Origin: Harmothoe impar
Taxonomy: Eukaryota > Annelida > Polychaeta > Phyllodocida > Polynoidae
Length of the DNA stretch: 64,000 nt
Assembly: GCA_947462335.1 (NCBI GenBank)
Contig: OX381707.1
Coordinates: 19,346,404-19,410,403, forward strand
Direction of reading: 5' to 3'
The number at the start of each line of letters is the position of its first letter. Position 1 is the stretch's first letter. Position numbers and translations under genes: made by a program. This document shows, piece after piece, positions 34,211-46,739 of this stretch. The notes beneath the pieces were generated by a model. The model made no database searches, had not been told where the DNA came from, and was given only the letters and a program-made list of their open reading frames with translations.

Positions 34211-34967
34211 AAGAATTTATATTCCTTTTATGGTATTGGACTGCACTGTTTCTTATAGTGTCCACCACGCAGTAGATTGTTTACCCTACATTGACGGCCA
34301 TTTGGACGTTGTTTAGAAAAGTATAGTCCTTTGACCTTTGGAATCATGTGCAAAGGTTATTTTGTTTGTCCATTGGTTGTCAAAACAACCAGTGCCAGAC
34401 CTCTATACAATGCACTATAGTCTCATTATAACTATATCGTATAGGGTGCTGGTTCACTGTATTGTAACCTTGTATTGATCATTGTATGTATATACAGTCT
34501 TCTAGTTGGACAGGTTATACACCATGTTTATGCTAAAGATTAATAGTTCCTGCATACATGTATATCATATCATTTAAATAATATATTGTATGGACTGTGT
34601 AGGCCTCACACATGGAAAAAACTAATAGGGGAAAGGGAGATAAAGCAATGGTCTTTCTGATTTTCCGAGTCAAAGGATAATACATGATTTAGAAGGTGAT
34701 AAACCTTCGTGGAAAAACTGGCTGGAAAGCCTACCTTGTCCAGCACCTCAAGATCACTATACCGTGGGAAACATACATGTATAGGCATACACTACTGCCT
34801 TCATGTTTCCCAGACATGAAGGTATGGCCTCCAGAACGACTGGGGATGCACGAGTGCCTCTAGTGCTAAACTATACATGTATGCATACCCATGTGCGTGA
34901 CCTCGTCTTTTGTGAGCCTCTAGGCTAAAACAACGTGGAACCCACCCAATAATCTGGGTTCAATCAA

Positions 34968-35053
34968 CCCTTTAAGGGCCGCATAGCGCTTACACTTTTC
35001 TGCACTATGCCCTTTGTTGTCATGATGCATCGTGCAGGCATCATGCCGACCCT
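34968..35053. mobile_element. Double-hairpin MITE, left part of a split copy
   Basis: Begins AACCCTTTAAGGGCCGCATA and ends at the centre GCATCATGCCGACCCT. Its right part is at 35341-35472; about 287 bp of unrelated sequence lies between. Confidence 0.65.
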
Positions 35054-35340
35054 AGATAGAAATGGAAACATTCATAATAACGACAACAACTGTTTCATTA
35101 GATATTAGATATTTTCTGTCATACAGAGGCAACTCTACTGATAACAAATCTAGAGGCCTGCTAGGTATTACCATTATAACTTTGTATATCTGATTGCAGC
35201 TATGGCTTTTAATGTAGGGTCTGACACTCAGCACGCATGAATCGCTACCCTCCTAGACGGACGATGTAGGCAGATCAACTATTGTATCTACTTCGGTCTA
35301 GGGACAATGGACACATATTGAGAACTTGAACAACAACACA

Positions 35341-35472
35341 CCAAAGGGTTGGCATGATGGCTGAATGTAGCTCTGGTCAGTGACTCGCCAGGGCTGCATT
35401 TATGCATCATGACAACCATGTGTATAATACATCAAGGTACATTAAGGCACTATGCGACCCTTAAAGGGTTAA
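35341..35472. mobile_element. Double-hairpin MITE, right part of a split copy
   Basis: Starts at the centre (AAAGGGTTGGCATGATGG), keeps the second hairpin and ends GCGACCCTTAAAGGGTTAA. Confidence 0.65.
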
Positions 35473-35717
35473 CTCAATCTTGGCACCATACCAAACCTGC
35501 CAGGCACGCTATAACTGAGGGCAGATACCAGCCTTTCTGTCCTTTATGGTTGAAGTCAATGAGATTAGATAATATTTTAACCATGAGATATTTACATTTG
35601 ATTAATATCTGAATAATAATACGGACATTTATTTCTGTTTCAAATTCAAAAGCTCTGAAAATACCACGAAGATTACAACGCTGATCATATGAACTTAGCT
35701 TATCCTAGATTTAGATA

Positions 35718-35934
35718 AGGCCAAAAAAAAGAGGTTTGTTTCAGGTCACCCGACCGACCCTATCAAAACGTTTTCTTATGCAATTTTAAAGAAATTTTCG
35801 TATTTTTACCCTTTTTTGGTTAACTCTAGGGTCTTCGGGAGAGGCTGGCTAGTACTGTCAAGTAAAAAAAATCCGACCTACCGAACCTACGTTTTCTGTC
35901 CATGTTACCTAAAACAAACCTTTTTTTTTTTTTT
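35718..35934. mobile_element. AGGCC-ended MITE, CGACCGACCCTA family
   Basis: AGGCCAAAAAAAAGAGGTTT, CCCGACCGACCCTATC, then TCCGACCTACCGAACCTACG and AACAAACCTTTTTTT. The right AGGCC end has been replaced by a T-run and G-run. Confidence 0.7.
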
Positions 35935-36160
35935 GGGGGGGGGGGGGCTAATGGACCTTGGTGCCATATCTCCCACACTATCCCAGACTGAGTCGCCCCC
36001 TGCTGTAGCACAGGTACCTTCCTCCTGATGCTACTGTACAGATACAACAATACCCCACACCACACCACTGGCTGTCTGAGACCTGGTCATAATACACTCC
36101 TCCAGGGCCGATGTGCTGCCTGGCCACAGTCCGGGCTCCAGTGCAGCAGCTATTGCGTAT

Positions 36161-36420
36161 AACCCTCTGAGGGCAGCATACTGCCGCTATAATACGCCAT
36201 ACCCTTATGTGGTCATGATGCATGAATGCAGCCCTGCTGAGTAACTCGCCAGGGATGCATTCATGCATCATGCTGGCACTGCAGGCTTGATATACTCCTG
36301 ATAAGTCGACATGACCCCTGAATGTAGCCCTGGTGCGTATACTCGCCAGGGCTGCATTCATGCATCATGACAGCAAAGGGCATAGCATATTAAAGATCTA
36401 TACTGTACTCAAAGGGCTAA
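36161..36420. mobile_element. Double-hairpin MITE, reference full-length copy
   Basis: About 260 bp. The ends AACCCTCTGAGGGCAGCATA and TACTCAAAGGGCTAA are decayed forms of AACCCTTTAAGGGCAGCAT / ATGCTGCCCTTAAAGGGTT. Each half holds a hairpin of the type ATGCATGAATGCAGCCCTGG-CGAGTAACTCG-CCAGGGCTGCATTCATGCAT, and the two halves are inverted about a centre like GACCCTTCGGAGTGTATCAA. TTAA often sits at one or both ends, hinting at TTAA targeting. No protein is encoded. Confidence 0.85.
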
Positions 36421-36591
36421 GTGATAGAGCGACCCGCCTGCATCCTCCGTCCCTGGAGGTTCCAAGAGGGGCATTGTACTAGGAGGAAGTGTCTCTTCTA
36501 TACACCAACAATGGGACGCCTAGGTCTGCCTCTATAGGCACAGGTGCAGTCATATTGGCAATACTATAGGACAGATTGATCGGAAATGATA

Positions 36592-37438
36592 CACTCTAAG
36601 AACAGTGTGTTGTGGGAACATGCTTAAAGAGTAACACATGAATTTGCAACATACTTTTACACACTTATGAATTGTAACACACTTTTTGTCAACTCACTTA
36701 CCTACTTACACACTTGTGGTCAGAGAGGTATGTATCATATACAAAAGGGGGCAGCAGCAGTAAAGGTCTATCATGCACCTATGCTACATTCTTACAGCCA
36801 TATAGCAGCTCGTCGCAGTGGCTCAGTGGACGAGTCTAACAGGAAGTGTTTATTTTCTAAGAAGTACCATAATATTTTAGCCCCCCCCCCCTCAAGAAGG
36901 GTCAAATTTCTTTTCCCCCTCAGGAGGGGCTAAACTGTTTTACAACCCCCTTCCCAACCAATCCCCTCTGCTACAATGAAAGATATAACACCCATTTAAT
37001 AGGGGTTAATTTGCAATGAGATACATACAAAAACTGTATTATTTGAATCTCATTGAATGAGCAAACTCACTCAATCCATATTGGAAATGGCTGAGAAGTG
37101 TTTTGAACATGAATATCCCTGACAAGAAATTAAATAAATCTATACTTATTTAATTCTTAAAAAGTAATCATACTTAATATTGAAAAAATAATAATTGTCA
37201 AGGGATTCGAACCTGCATGGATAGGACTCATGTGCCAGCACCTAGACAACTCAGCCACGGCACCTGACATACTCTGTGAGGTGTAGAACAGCTATTTTAA
37301 TCCCCACCTCCTCAATACCATGGCTTTGTACACCAACACACTTTTGGATTTAACACACTTTTGTCAAAAGTGTGTTAAAAGTGGCTTCAGAAAAGTGTGT
37401 TGAAAAGTGTGTAAACGTAACACACTGTTTTTAGAGTG
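36592..37438. mobile_element. CACT-ended element, family 2, long copy with tRNA-like insert
   Basis: 847 bp, ends CACTCTAAGAACAGTGTGTT and AACACACTGTTTTTAGAGTG, flanked by TA on both sides. The interior carries many ACACACTTTT / AAAAGTGTGT words, a C-run block (36880-36960) and a tRNA-like sequence. A short copy is at 48496-48690. Confidence 0.88.
37195..37266 (-). repeat. tRNA-like sequence inside the CACT element
   Basis: On the minus strand GTCAGG pairs with CTTGAC as an acceptor stem. A-box-like GGCTGAGTTGTCTAGG and B box GGTTCGAATCC follow. It resembles a leucine-type tRNA but the arms are imperfect. The same family appears at 46992-47065. Probably a tRNA-derived repeat, not a functional tRNA. 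Confidence 0.55.
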
Positions 37439-37668
37439 TATGAGTCTTATACAGATTAATTGTGCCACGATTGACCATATCTGCTCTATATTGTCCACCA
37501 TTAAGACCCACCTTACCTTTACAACCCTTCTGTACCTATAGGGCCGATATAGCAAAGCACACTGATAAGAAGGTGATAATAGGACCTGATAGCACTGTTA
37601 AAACACTGTTTTATGATACCCATCCCTATGCCAATCTACTGATATATGTACCTTAATCCTCTAGACCC

Positions 37669-37846
37669 TAACCCTTTAAACACTGGATGATGCCGGTGTA
37701 TCATGCCGACCCTTTGGAATTGTATCAAACATTTAAGGTCAATATGATGCATGACTGGAGCTTTGAAATGAGTTACTCATCATGGCTGCATGAGTGCATC
37801 ACGATGCCAAAAGGGCATAGCATATTAAAAGTCTATACTCGCCAGT
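37669..37846. mobile_element. Double-hairpin MITE, left part, interrupted by a retroposon
   Basis: From AACCCTTTAAACACTGGATG to GCATAGCATATTAAAAGTCT. The missing right end, CGGCCCTCAAAGGGTTAA, is at 38190-38208. Confidence 0.7.
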
Positions 37847-38189
37847 TCCTGATCTGCTGGCCCGATTGGTATGGAGCTGCGACTGGCCCGCCGGTGTCAG
37901 GATAATGGACTGGTCAGATGAGGTGTCAACAGTCTGCGGCACAGCATCTGTGTGAGGCAGCACAATAAAGAGGGGCCCGATGCCACGAGCATTGTTCCAC
38001 CGCTACGAGCCGTGTCCCACTGCTACAAGTAGACTCATAAACACATGCACGCGTACATGCACTCACACACTTAAACGCAACCTAGATGAGAAAAGAACGG
38101 ACCGAGAGTCCAATAAACTCATGAGTAAGTCCCAGGCGTCATAGCACACTTGGACGTAAAACAATCCAATCAATCAATCAATCAATCAA
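37847..38189 (+). mobile_element. Non-LTR retroposon 3' end with (AATC)n tail
   Basis: About 340 bp of unrelated sequence inside a MITE copy ends in a CAATCAATCAATCAATCAA simple-repeat tail, typical of SINEs or 5'-truncated LINEs. No open frame. The family is not recognised. Confidence 0.6.
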
Positions 38190-38209
38190 ACGGCCCTCAA
38201 AGGGTTAAT

Positions 38210-39540
38210 GAAGTAAGGCATCCCTGAGTCAAACACTATAGCATAGGATGCTCCTGCTACTGCCATCAGCCATTATAGATATCAGCCTGGCATGCACACT
38301 AGTATAGGCCCTATATAATATATGGGCAGACTGCTAAATGGTGTATGGTACAGATGGAACTACTGTAGTACCATGTACCAGCCACCCCCCTACACACACA
38401 CTATAATGATCAATAGGATCATGCAGTGTATATACACTCTGATACTGGGTATCTGCATATATATAACATATGATACATGTATATAATAGTATGATTGCCT
38501 TTAATGCTCTGTCTAGCTGTTATGCAGGAGCTTTCTGTCATTTTCATGTTTGTCTCTTACTATGGCTATGAAGACTCCGCTAAGATTTGATTTGTTGGTG
38601 GTTCTTACACGTGTGTCTAGATATCGGAGGTTGCAGTTTGTCAAGATAAGGAGCTTATCACTCCCACCCACCTCCACCTCCACACCCACCACTGGGCTGC
38701 CACAGGCGGCACTATAGTCCTGGTACATGGTGTTGTAGGAGGTAACTAACTCCTTTAACCCTCTAAGGGCAGTATAGTGCTTTAATCATTTATGTATTAA
38801 GCAAAAGTAAAACAATTTCCTAAATCCCCCAGGGTGCATCATTAACACTTCATACACTGATAAAGTCTAAGCGTCAAATAGTTTAATTTTTTAAAAGGCC
38901 CAGATTGGCTTAAACTAACTAGGCACGTGAAATACGTCCTTTAAGATATATGTTTGGATTCCTCCAGTGTATACTCCTCCAGTGTAAGCACTGGTCATCT
39001 ACTCAGTGCATTCTAGGTGGCTAACCAACCATCTGCATAGATCCTTAGGCTAATCTACATACCCCCCCGCCAAGTACCATCACAATCTTGCTGCCTCCCA
39101 ACGTATACCCATCCACCAGGCTATCCATATATTGTTAATACTAGTAGCCATTCCATCCCAACTCACCCCTCATTATATTCTCTATAGCTACCGGTACTAG
39201 GATATTGCCATGTCCGGCTTCATCCTCTCTTATCCCCCACCCGAACCCTCCTCTCCCATACAAAAAGACTACTTAGTATTCAAATCCAAGGCACTATTTG
39301 CAGGTGTCTACCTATATGATGCACATAGCATATCGTCAGTGAAGACAAAACACCTTACTGATCACTGCGACAGTGCTGTAGGGTGCTGCACAAATGCCAT
39401 TACCTTCTGGAGAAGGCCTTTAGGTGAGGGTAAGGGTCAGGGTGCAGGTTGGATGTGACCCAGGCATTGTTAGTCTATCTACAAACTTCTATGCAGAGCT
39501 CCAGGTTGTGCTATAGAGTCAATTCTATTCACATTATCAT
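38210..39540. other. INPP5F intron 2 segment
   Basis: A left-end fragment of the double-hairpin MITE (TAACCCTCTAAGGGCAGTAT) is at 38757-38800. Otherwise no gene or repeat recognised. Confidence 0.4.
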
Positions 39541-39559
39541 ACAGCCAGGTTCAACCATT

Positions 39560-39840
39560 TAATGTCCGTCGATCCCATGATGCATGGTTGCAACACCGGC
39601 GAGTAACTCACTAGTATGGCATTCGTGTATGATGCCAACCATACAGGGTAAGTCCTACCTGGTTGATACACTCCCACATGCATGGCTGATACATTCCCAC
39701 ATTGTTGATACACTCCCACATACATGGCTGATACATTCCCACATTGTTGATACACTCCCACATACATGGTTGATACACTCCCACATGCATGGTTGATACA
39801 CTTGGCATCACGCACCATCAGGACGACAAATGCACATGAT
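39560..39840. repeat. Double-hairpin MITE with internally expanded ~42-bp minisatellite
   Basis: The first hairpin (ATGATGCATGGTTGCAACAC ... GGCATTCGTGTATGATGCC) is followed by about three tandem units of GTTGATACACTCCCACATAC-ATGG. Their first half is the normal MITE centre (GTTGATACACTC). Confidence 0.75.
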
Positions 39841-40314
39841 CCTGGAAGTGATATGCATCATTTAGAGCTTTTTTAACACTATGAAGATGATCGTTTTAAA
39901 AGTAAAGTTAGATGTTTAACCAATCAATCAGATATGAAGACACCGTTTACGATCAATTATATTTATTCTAATATTTATTTCAATGATTCATGAAAAGACA
40001 AACTTAATGTTTGAAAGCCATTAATACCAGTAATGATTTATTATAACACTTCGGCCTATACGTCCTTTGTACGGATGCCTGCGTGTACATGTAGCATATA
40101 ATATAACTACAGAGCCTTGTACCAGGGACTGTACATTTCTTCAAGCTTGAAGGCACAGCAGCAGGCGTTGGCTATAGCCACAGATAGGTCACATATATAT
40201 ACAACACCTGCAAAAACGGACAGGAACCTCTGTACTCCCAGGAGTCAGCTTGTACAACTGGCAGAAGTTGGGGAGGCAGACAGCAGGATCCATGGTACAC
40301 CACATACAGAGTAA

Positions 40315-40506
40315 CACTGTAAATAGTTAGTGTAGATACATAGTAGAATCTACTGTAGATCTACAGTAGAATCTATTGTAGAGTGGATTTAGATTAGAAT
40401 CGACTGTAGCTTTACAGTGCATTCCACTGTTTACCTACAATAAATTGTACACCTACAGTAGAATCTACTGTACACCTACACAAATGGCAATCAACTTTTT
40501 ACAGTG
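40315..40506. mobile_element. CACT-ended MITE, family 3, copy A
   Basis: 192 bp, CACTGTAAATAGTTAGTGTA...ACTTTTTACAGTG. The interior is repeated TCTACTGTAGATCTACAGTA palindromes. Flanks AA and TA do not match, so no target duplication is claimed. Confidence 0.8.
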
Positions 40507-41297
40507 TACTTCACATTATTGTTATAGCTGGGAGCCTGCTTGGTTGTCTTCTTCCCTCCATATTCCTCCCTTTGCTACATCTACATCATTAAATGAAGAG
40601 ATTACATGTATTCTATATACATATATTACTTTTACAGACGTGAGTACATTTAGGATCATCCAGAGAGGAAGAGAATATAAGGCATTTTGTTTTTCTATAA
40701 TTTTCTGCAGTTTGCAGTTACACTTGCCAACTGTATTTATCAACAACATTTATTAGAAATGCACAGACACCCTATATCATTATGAGGATTGAAGGTAGGC
40801 ACTTGGAACCTAGATTCCAGGGACCAGAAAGGGAATTATGGAAGTAGTAGGACACTTACACTGTACATAGAGTTGACTCATTACACCAACCATGTATATT
40901 CCAAGAACCGCCACAGACGCTATAATTATAGTGCTTGGGGAAAGTACAGAGTTCATATTATTTCAGTGGAATAGAGTGTTAGATATCTGAAGGAGTAAAG
41001 AAGATAATATGTATACCAGACTTGTGCATGACTTAAATGACACCCCCCCCCCCAGCCCAATACTCCCCTACCCCGCTTTACAAATGACTCCTTTACACAA
41101 TATATACTACCCGGTAGGTGTTTGCAGTATGTAGACCCCTAGTTAGACGTGCTAAAGTCTTTGATTTTAAATATAGACAAAAACGGATGTTTTCTCTGAT
41201 ATACTTTCTTCAACTATATCGGGGAGGGGAATAGGAGGCCGGGGGAAGTGGGTGGTGGAGTAGGAACGCTCACTGATGCAGGCCAGTCTAATCCCTA

Positions 41298-41499
41298 CAC
41301 TGTAAATACTTAGTGTAGGTACACAGCAGATTCTACTGTAGATCTACAGTAGAATCTGCTGTAGAATGGATTCACTGTAGAATCTAGTGTAGATTTACAG
41401 AGATTTACAGTAGATTCTACTGTTGACTTACAATGAACTGTACACATACAGTAGGATCTACTATACATCTACAAAAAGGGGAACCAACCTTTTACAGTG
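41298..41499. mobile_element. CACT-ended MITE, family 3, copy B
   Basis: 202 bp, CACTGTAAATACTTAGTGTA...CCTTTTACAGTG, flanked by TA on both sides. Interior as in copy A. Confidence 0.85.
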
Positions 41500-43050
41500 T
41501 AGTATGTGTGTGTGCTGGAGTCCTGGTGGCAGGATGACATGTGTTTATGTCTGTGTCTGTGGGTGTGGTGCCAGCAGGGGGCCTCTAGTAGTACCCTCAC
41601 AGACAGCATCCATCCACATGCTCTATCTAGATAGCCTTAGTGCAATCTCCTCATACCCCACAGTTCTTCCCAGATGCAATATTATACTTACATAATTATA
41701 GTCTCTGAAACGACCTCCTGCTACTTTTAGTTGAAAATATTCTTTGTACCTTTGTAGTAATTTAGTCATATTCCTGGAAATAAGACTTGATTCTCATTTT
41801 TGTATTGATCAGGATTTTCATATCCGCTCTCTAAATTGATGTCATATCAGGGTACCAGCTCCTGTACCCAACTGGTTGTATTGTGGCTGAACAGTTAAAC
41901 TGATACTTACAACCAGGATAAAATAAAAACGTTTAAAAAAAAAAGACTACCTAGAATTTGGGTAGATGGTGGACTATTTTCCTATACAGTTTACCCCGCC
42001 TGCGGATGGATGATAAACCCTTAATAAACCCTAAATAAATCCCATAATGCTGCATGATAAACCCCTTATCTTGAGTAGCCTAAATGGGAAGCATCTAACT
42101 GATACTAAGCATCCTAGACAGATTGGCCACACCGGTGCCTGAGGCGCTTTCATCTCTTTATGCTTCACTTAGATACTGTTCTCTTGGTGGAGGCTGTCTC
42201 TGCATACCAAGCCTGCAGCTATAGGGAGTAGTCATGTACCAGCCCCACACCCACCACACCCACCACACCCACCACACACACCACACCCACCCACAGACTC
42301 CTATCTACCCCACCCTACTATACATTGTCCACCTTAACATGGCGAGGCTGACAAAGGGCTGGGCTGTATAATGTCTGCCGGAGTCTTCTTGTTGTGGCCA
42401 GTTATTACATTATCAGTATCATCAAATAAACCACACGTCTAGTCCATTAACACTGTTCACCAGTGTTATTTGATTGAAGTCCATGTATTAATGAAAGCAC
42501 TCCCTCCTATCTGCAAATACCATGGTCCATATTGACACCTTCAAAGGGATGAGAGTGTTAAACTGTTCAGTGTCGGGTGTTAAACTGTTCACTACTGGGA
42601 ACGGTCACAAGTGACGTCACCTATTTTGGCCTCTTTTTCAAGAACCCCCCCCCCCCCCACCTGCTGCTGCACTATTTTGGGAATAAATTTGCCTCGAGAC
42701 AGGTTTCGTCACTAAACCCAAATACCCCTATCCCTATGTCATGTGTGCAAGTTCCCTATTAGATAAAAGCCCTCATGAACTCCCTGTCAATGCCATGTCA
42801 GGTTCTGGTAGACAAGGTATAGCCCCTCACCCCAAACAAACATAGGCCGCAATCCATCTCTGTTCATTGCTATCACTGGCTGTAGCAGCAGCGTACCATA
42901 GGACGGCTACAGGCTTGTAACACTAACACCACACAAAAAGGGGAAAACGCTCCTCCATGTAACGGTGTCTGTCAGAACTGTCAGAGCCCCTGCTAGAGCA
43001 GATTCTGTCCTACGAGGATAGGAGGTGGTAGCCTGTCATTGCATGGTAGG
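41500..43050. other. INPP5F intron 2 segment
   Basis: A CACACCCACCAC simple repeat at 42240-42295 and a C-run at 42645-42660. Nothing coding recognised. Confidence 0.4.
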
Positions 43051-43053
43051 GCC

Positions 43054-43275
43054 TTAAACCATTTAATGGCAGCAAAGCGCTTTAATGAATTCAATAGCCT
43101 CTTTTTGTCCATTCTGATGAATGCAGTCCTGGTGAATAGCTCACCAGTGCATCATGCCTACCCTATATGGGGGTTGATACACTCTCATGAAGGCGTTATG
43201 CAGCGCCACCGAGGTGCATTTATGCATCATGCCGACGCATGAACATGAATCTCTGAGGCATCATGCCCTTACAAG
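43054..43275. mobile_element. Double-hairpin MITE
   Basis: Left end AAACCATTTAATGGCAGCAA, first hairpin reduced, centre GGGGGTTGATACACTCTCAT, second half decayed. Confidence 0.6.
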
Positions 43276-44291
43276 TAGACTTTGTCAGATTTGTAGAGGA
43301 AGGCCGAGGCGGTTGGCTATTGGGAGGGCTGGTTACTCCAGCCATGGGAGGGAACAGATGTTGAATTGTATGTGTCTGTTCTTTGTGATGCATATGGCTG
43401 ATCGGTTTGTGTGAGTCTGGTCTTATATTGTCTGAGGAGAGTTGGGGACGGGGGGGGGGGGGGGAAGGGGTCGGTCAGTAATCTCGAAAGCGCGGATTCT
43501 ATATGATGTTATATGACCATGCTCAAACGACTGTGGAGTCCAGATGTGCCGTGCACACTGTTTTCATCAAAGAGTCCAACACTCAGAAGATTGATGTACT
43601 AGATTTCCTTTAATTAGAAAGGAGACACTCTCATTGTTTCAGCCTGGAATTGGAATGATTGAGAATGATTTATTGGGAAATGATTTTTCTATCACTATAC
43701 CATATAGCCATGCGTTGTATTACTGATTGGACATATCCACCATCTTCATCCCTTATTCAGGCTCTGAAGATATGAACAGCATCACAACCATCATTGGCAT
43801 GGCCTATTTGGTCGTGTATCTTATCTTTTCTCCAGTATAATTAACAGTTGTACGGCCTCCCACTGTATTGTCCCTTGTGGCTCACAGACAACCGTCCCCT
43901 AGCATTCATTCACTACAGTGTCCCAACACCCAGGATTACCATAACGAACTAGACTCATTCTAAAAACACCAGACTATGATGTTCTTGTTAGCATAGGCCC
44001 ATTCTGCTAGAGGGGGGGGGGGGGACTTTAACAACTTGTTTATGTAATCGTATCAAAATATATCTACCAGTGTCCAGAAGGTGTAACCTTTTTAGGACAG
44101 AGTAATGCACCAATGTCCACTTGGCCTATATCACTCACTGCGCCAAAGCTCTTATCACAATACTACTCACTGCCCCAAACCCCATATTACAGTACTACTG
44201 ACTGACCCAAACCCCACATTATGTACTACTTACTGCCCTATACCTTAATTGTATTCCATTGGTACTTATGTAGGGGCTAGGGTTATACGGG

Positions 44292-44709
44292 TATGTTATA
44301 TGACGAGTGCTGTTGGATGTTGTGTTGCGAGCTCAGTCTGAACCCTTCAGTCCGACGGTAGGTGGCAGCACCTACCCCGGGCTTGGGGTATGGACAGAGG
44401 TCGCTATAGGCTTCCGGTCTGCGTGTGCGCGCGCAGGCTGGCTGCCTATATATACCCAGCATCTGACGGTACTCGTCGGTTACTCTGAGCCACGCTGGCA
44501 AGGAGACCCTGTGATCAATACGGCTGATTAGCCTACTGACCCGTTCCGAACTCTATAGGGAGTTCGCACACATAGATACTGCTTGTCTAGGTTTTCTGAA
44601 TAAACCCGATTTGCAACCTGTAACACTTGATCCGAACTGTGTCGACTTTGTTCTTTAATTGATACTCTACCAATATCATAAAGAGACAAAGTATCGTTTA
44701 TTACACTTA
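44292..44709 (+). mobile_element. Possible LTR (5' or solo)
   Basis: The segment runs from TGTTATATGACGAG to ATTACACTTACA (TG...CA). It has a TATA box, CCTATATATACCC, near 44448 and AATAAA near 44600, the spacing expected of U3-R-U5. I see no matching target duplication and no partner LTR, so this could instead be a stray promoter-like sequence. Confidence 0.35.
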
Positions 44710-45318
44710 CAAGCACAGACCCTCATAGTTGGAGGCTGAAAAACAGACCCAATAACAGCAAGGACGCAGTGATTCAGTGGGAATGTGTCAGACCAACATT
44801 GCCAACAAGTCTGCAGTCAGTTAACTGGGTCTCTCCATCTGGGTATTGATTAAACATACTGTCCCCTCCCTCCCCGACCAGAACCCTACAACCTACTGCC
44901 TCCCCATACCACCAGCTGCTGCTGCACCCCACCACCGCCCTACCACTATACCACCACCAACCCGACACACAACCCAACATAGGGTGTGTGAACATCATCC
45001 TCTCTGCTAAGCTGGGCATATCCTCTCTCCATCCCCCTCCTTTTCCAATTCTTTTTAATGAAATAGATTTTCAATAAGGTGAGAAGCCAAGCAGTAAGGG
45101 TGATTGATGTCCCTTCGCGCAGAGCATCCTTTCTGCGTGGCTGCTCACATATACTAGTATGTCCTCCCTAGTGCACCCTTATTCCCAGGAATGGGGTGAT
45201 GTGTTATAGACTGACTCCAGACTTGGTAGTAACCTTGACCCAGCTTTCCTTCACTCACTGCTGAGAAGTGCAGTGTGAAGGGGAAATTGGATGTGTCCAA
45301 TCTTACATTTATCATGGC

Positions 45319-45547
45319 CGAACCCTTTAAGGACCGCACGAAGTCTCCAGGCTACCTGTTCATTTGTCATCATGCTCACTAACGATGCATTGGTACATCA
45401 TGCCAACACTTCAGGAGTGTATCAACCCCATAGGGTCAGCAGGATGCATCTAGCACTTGAGAGTTACTCTCCAGAACTGTATTCATTTATCATGCTAACA
45501 AAGAGACATACTACATTAGAGCACCAAGCTGCACCCTAAAGGGTTAA
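45319..45547. mobile_element. Double-hairpin MITE, full length
   Basis: Ends AACCCTTTAAGGACCGCA and TGCACCCTAAAGGGTTAA, centre CAGGAGTGTATCAACCCCAT. The first hairpin is shortened. Confidence 0.75.
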
Positions 45548-45797
45548 TAATTAAAGGTCTGTGGTAAGTCTAACAGCCATGGGAGGAGGACGGAGTAAAA
45601 AGACACCCTCTCGGGGAAGTAGCAAAAGGAGGGAAGATGAAGAACTGTGAGGGGAGCTGCTGGAGGAACTGTGATGGGAGGTACTGGAGGAAATGAAGCT
45701 GTCAGAACCTTGTATTTAGGTGTCGAAGTAACCAGAGAGAAGCCCTCCAGCACTGGGCTCTCAACACTCTGACTCGGTGTCCTCACATGTAAGTTTA

Positions 45798-46016
45798 ATC
45801 CTGCAAAGGTAGCATAGTATGTTGATGCATGAATGCAGCTTCGCCAGTGCTGTATTCAAGCGTCATGCTGACCTTACGAGGTTGATACACTCCCAAAAAG
45901 GTCGGCATGGTGCCCTAGCGCAATGCCAGTGAGTTACTCACCTCTGCTATGTTCGTGCATCATTAGGACATATGGACACGAATTTCTCAGGCATCATGCA
46001 GGCCTAAAGGGTAAAT
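45798..46016. mobile_element. Double-hairpin MITE
   Basis: Contains GATGCATGAATGCAGCTTCG, GAGGTTGATACACTCCCAAA and GCAGGCCTAAAGGGTAAA. Confidence 0.65.
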
Positions 46017-46278
46017 CGACATAGAGGTAGCCAACCTCCAATCTAGTTGAAAAGCGGTGTACCAGATTTAAATTACGTTGGTAAAGATGTACACTTACCG
46101 GTACATTCCTTGTCTGTGACTAATATCCGCTCACAATGCCAATTTCGAGTATAATTCCAAATTCCACAGATATCACAAAGCTCAATAAGTTGTAAATAGA
46201 TTTGTTTTAATCGATCTCCCGAAACCTTGCTTAGAAAATATTGTCGTGGACAGATTATCGACACCAACACACAGTGTA

Positions 46279-46506
46279 CACAGAGAAAAGAAGTAGAATC
46301 ATGGTAACTCCCAAATGGGAGTCTGAAGGTAACTCTCCCCACGACTCTAAAGTGACTCCCAATCACTAGGGAGTCTTAGAATAGGAGTCATCAAAGAGTT
46401 ATTATAGAGTAATGTTAATGTTAGGGAGTCACTTTTAGAGTCCTGGGGAGAGTTACCTCAGGGATCGAAGTCGGGAGTCACAGTGACTCTACTTCTTTTC
46501 TCTGTG
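46279..46506. mobile_element. CACA-ended MITE, family 4
   Basis: 228 bp, CACAGAGAAAAGAAGTAGA...TCTACTTCTTTTCTCTGTG, TA on both sides. The interior repeats GGGAGTC / GACTCCC words. Confidence 0.88.
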
Positions 46507-46543
46507 TACCCTATACGTTGTATAGGAAGCGATATAGGTGATG

Positions 46544-46638
46544 GAAAACCTCCGCGGAGGTGTAGTATTTGCTGTAAAACCTCCGAGGCGTAGCCGAGGA
46601 GGTCTTACAGCAAATACTACACCTCCAAGGAGGTTTTC
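46544..46638. repeat. Fold-back hairpin H4
   Basis: Arms 46544-46589 and 46593-46638 (46 nt each) pair with a 3-nt loop and few mismatches. The tip CTCCGAGGCGTAGCCGAGGA resembles the loop boxes of H1-H3 (CTCGG / CCTCG). The outer AAAACCTCC word recurs at 47365-47470. Confidence 0.85.
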
Positions 46639-46739
46639 TAGCTTATACTCCCTTCCCTAATGTAAATTATGCTAATTTGCAAGTAAAAATGGTAAATTTG
46701 TTGCATTTTGCTAAATAAATTTGTATTAAACGTAACAAG

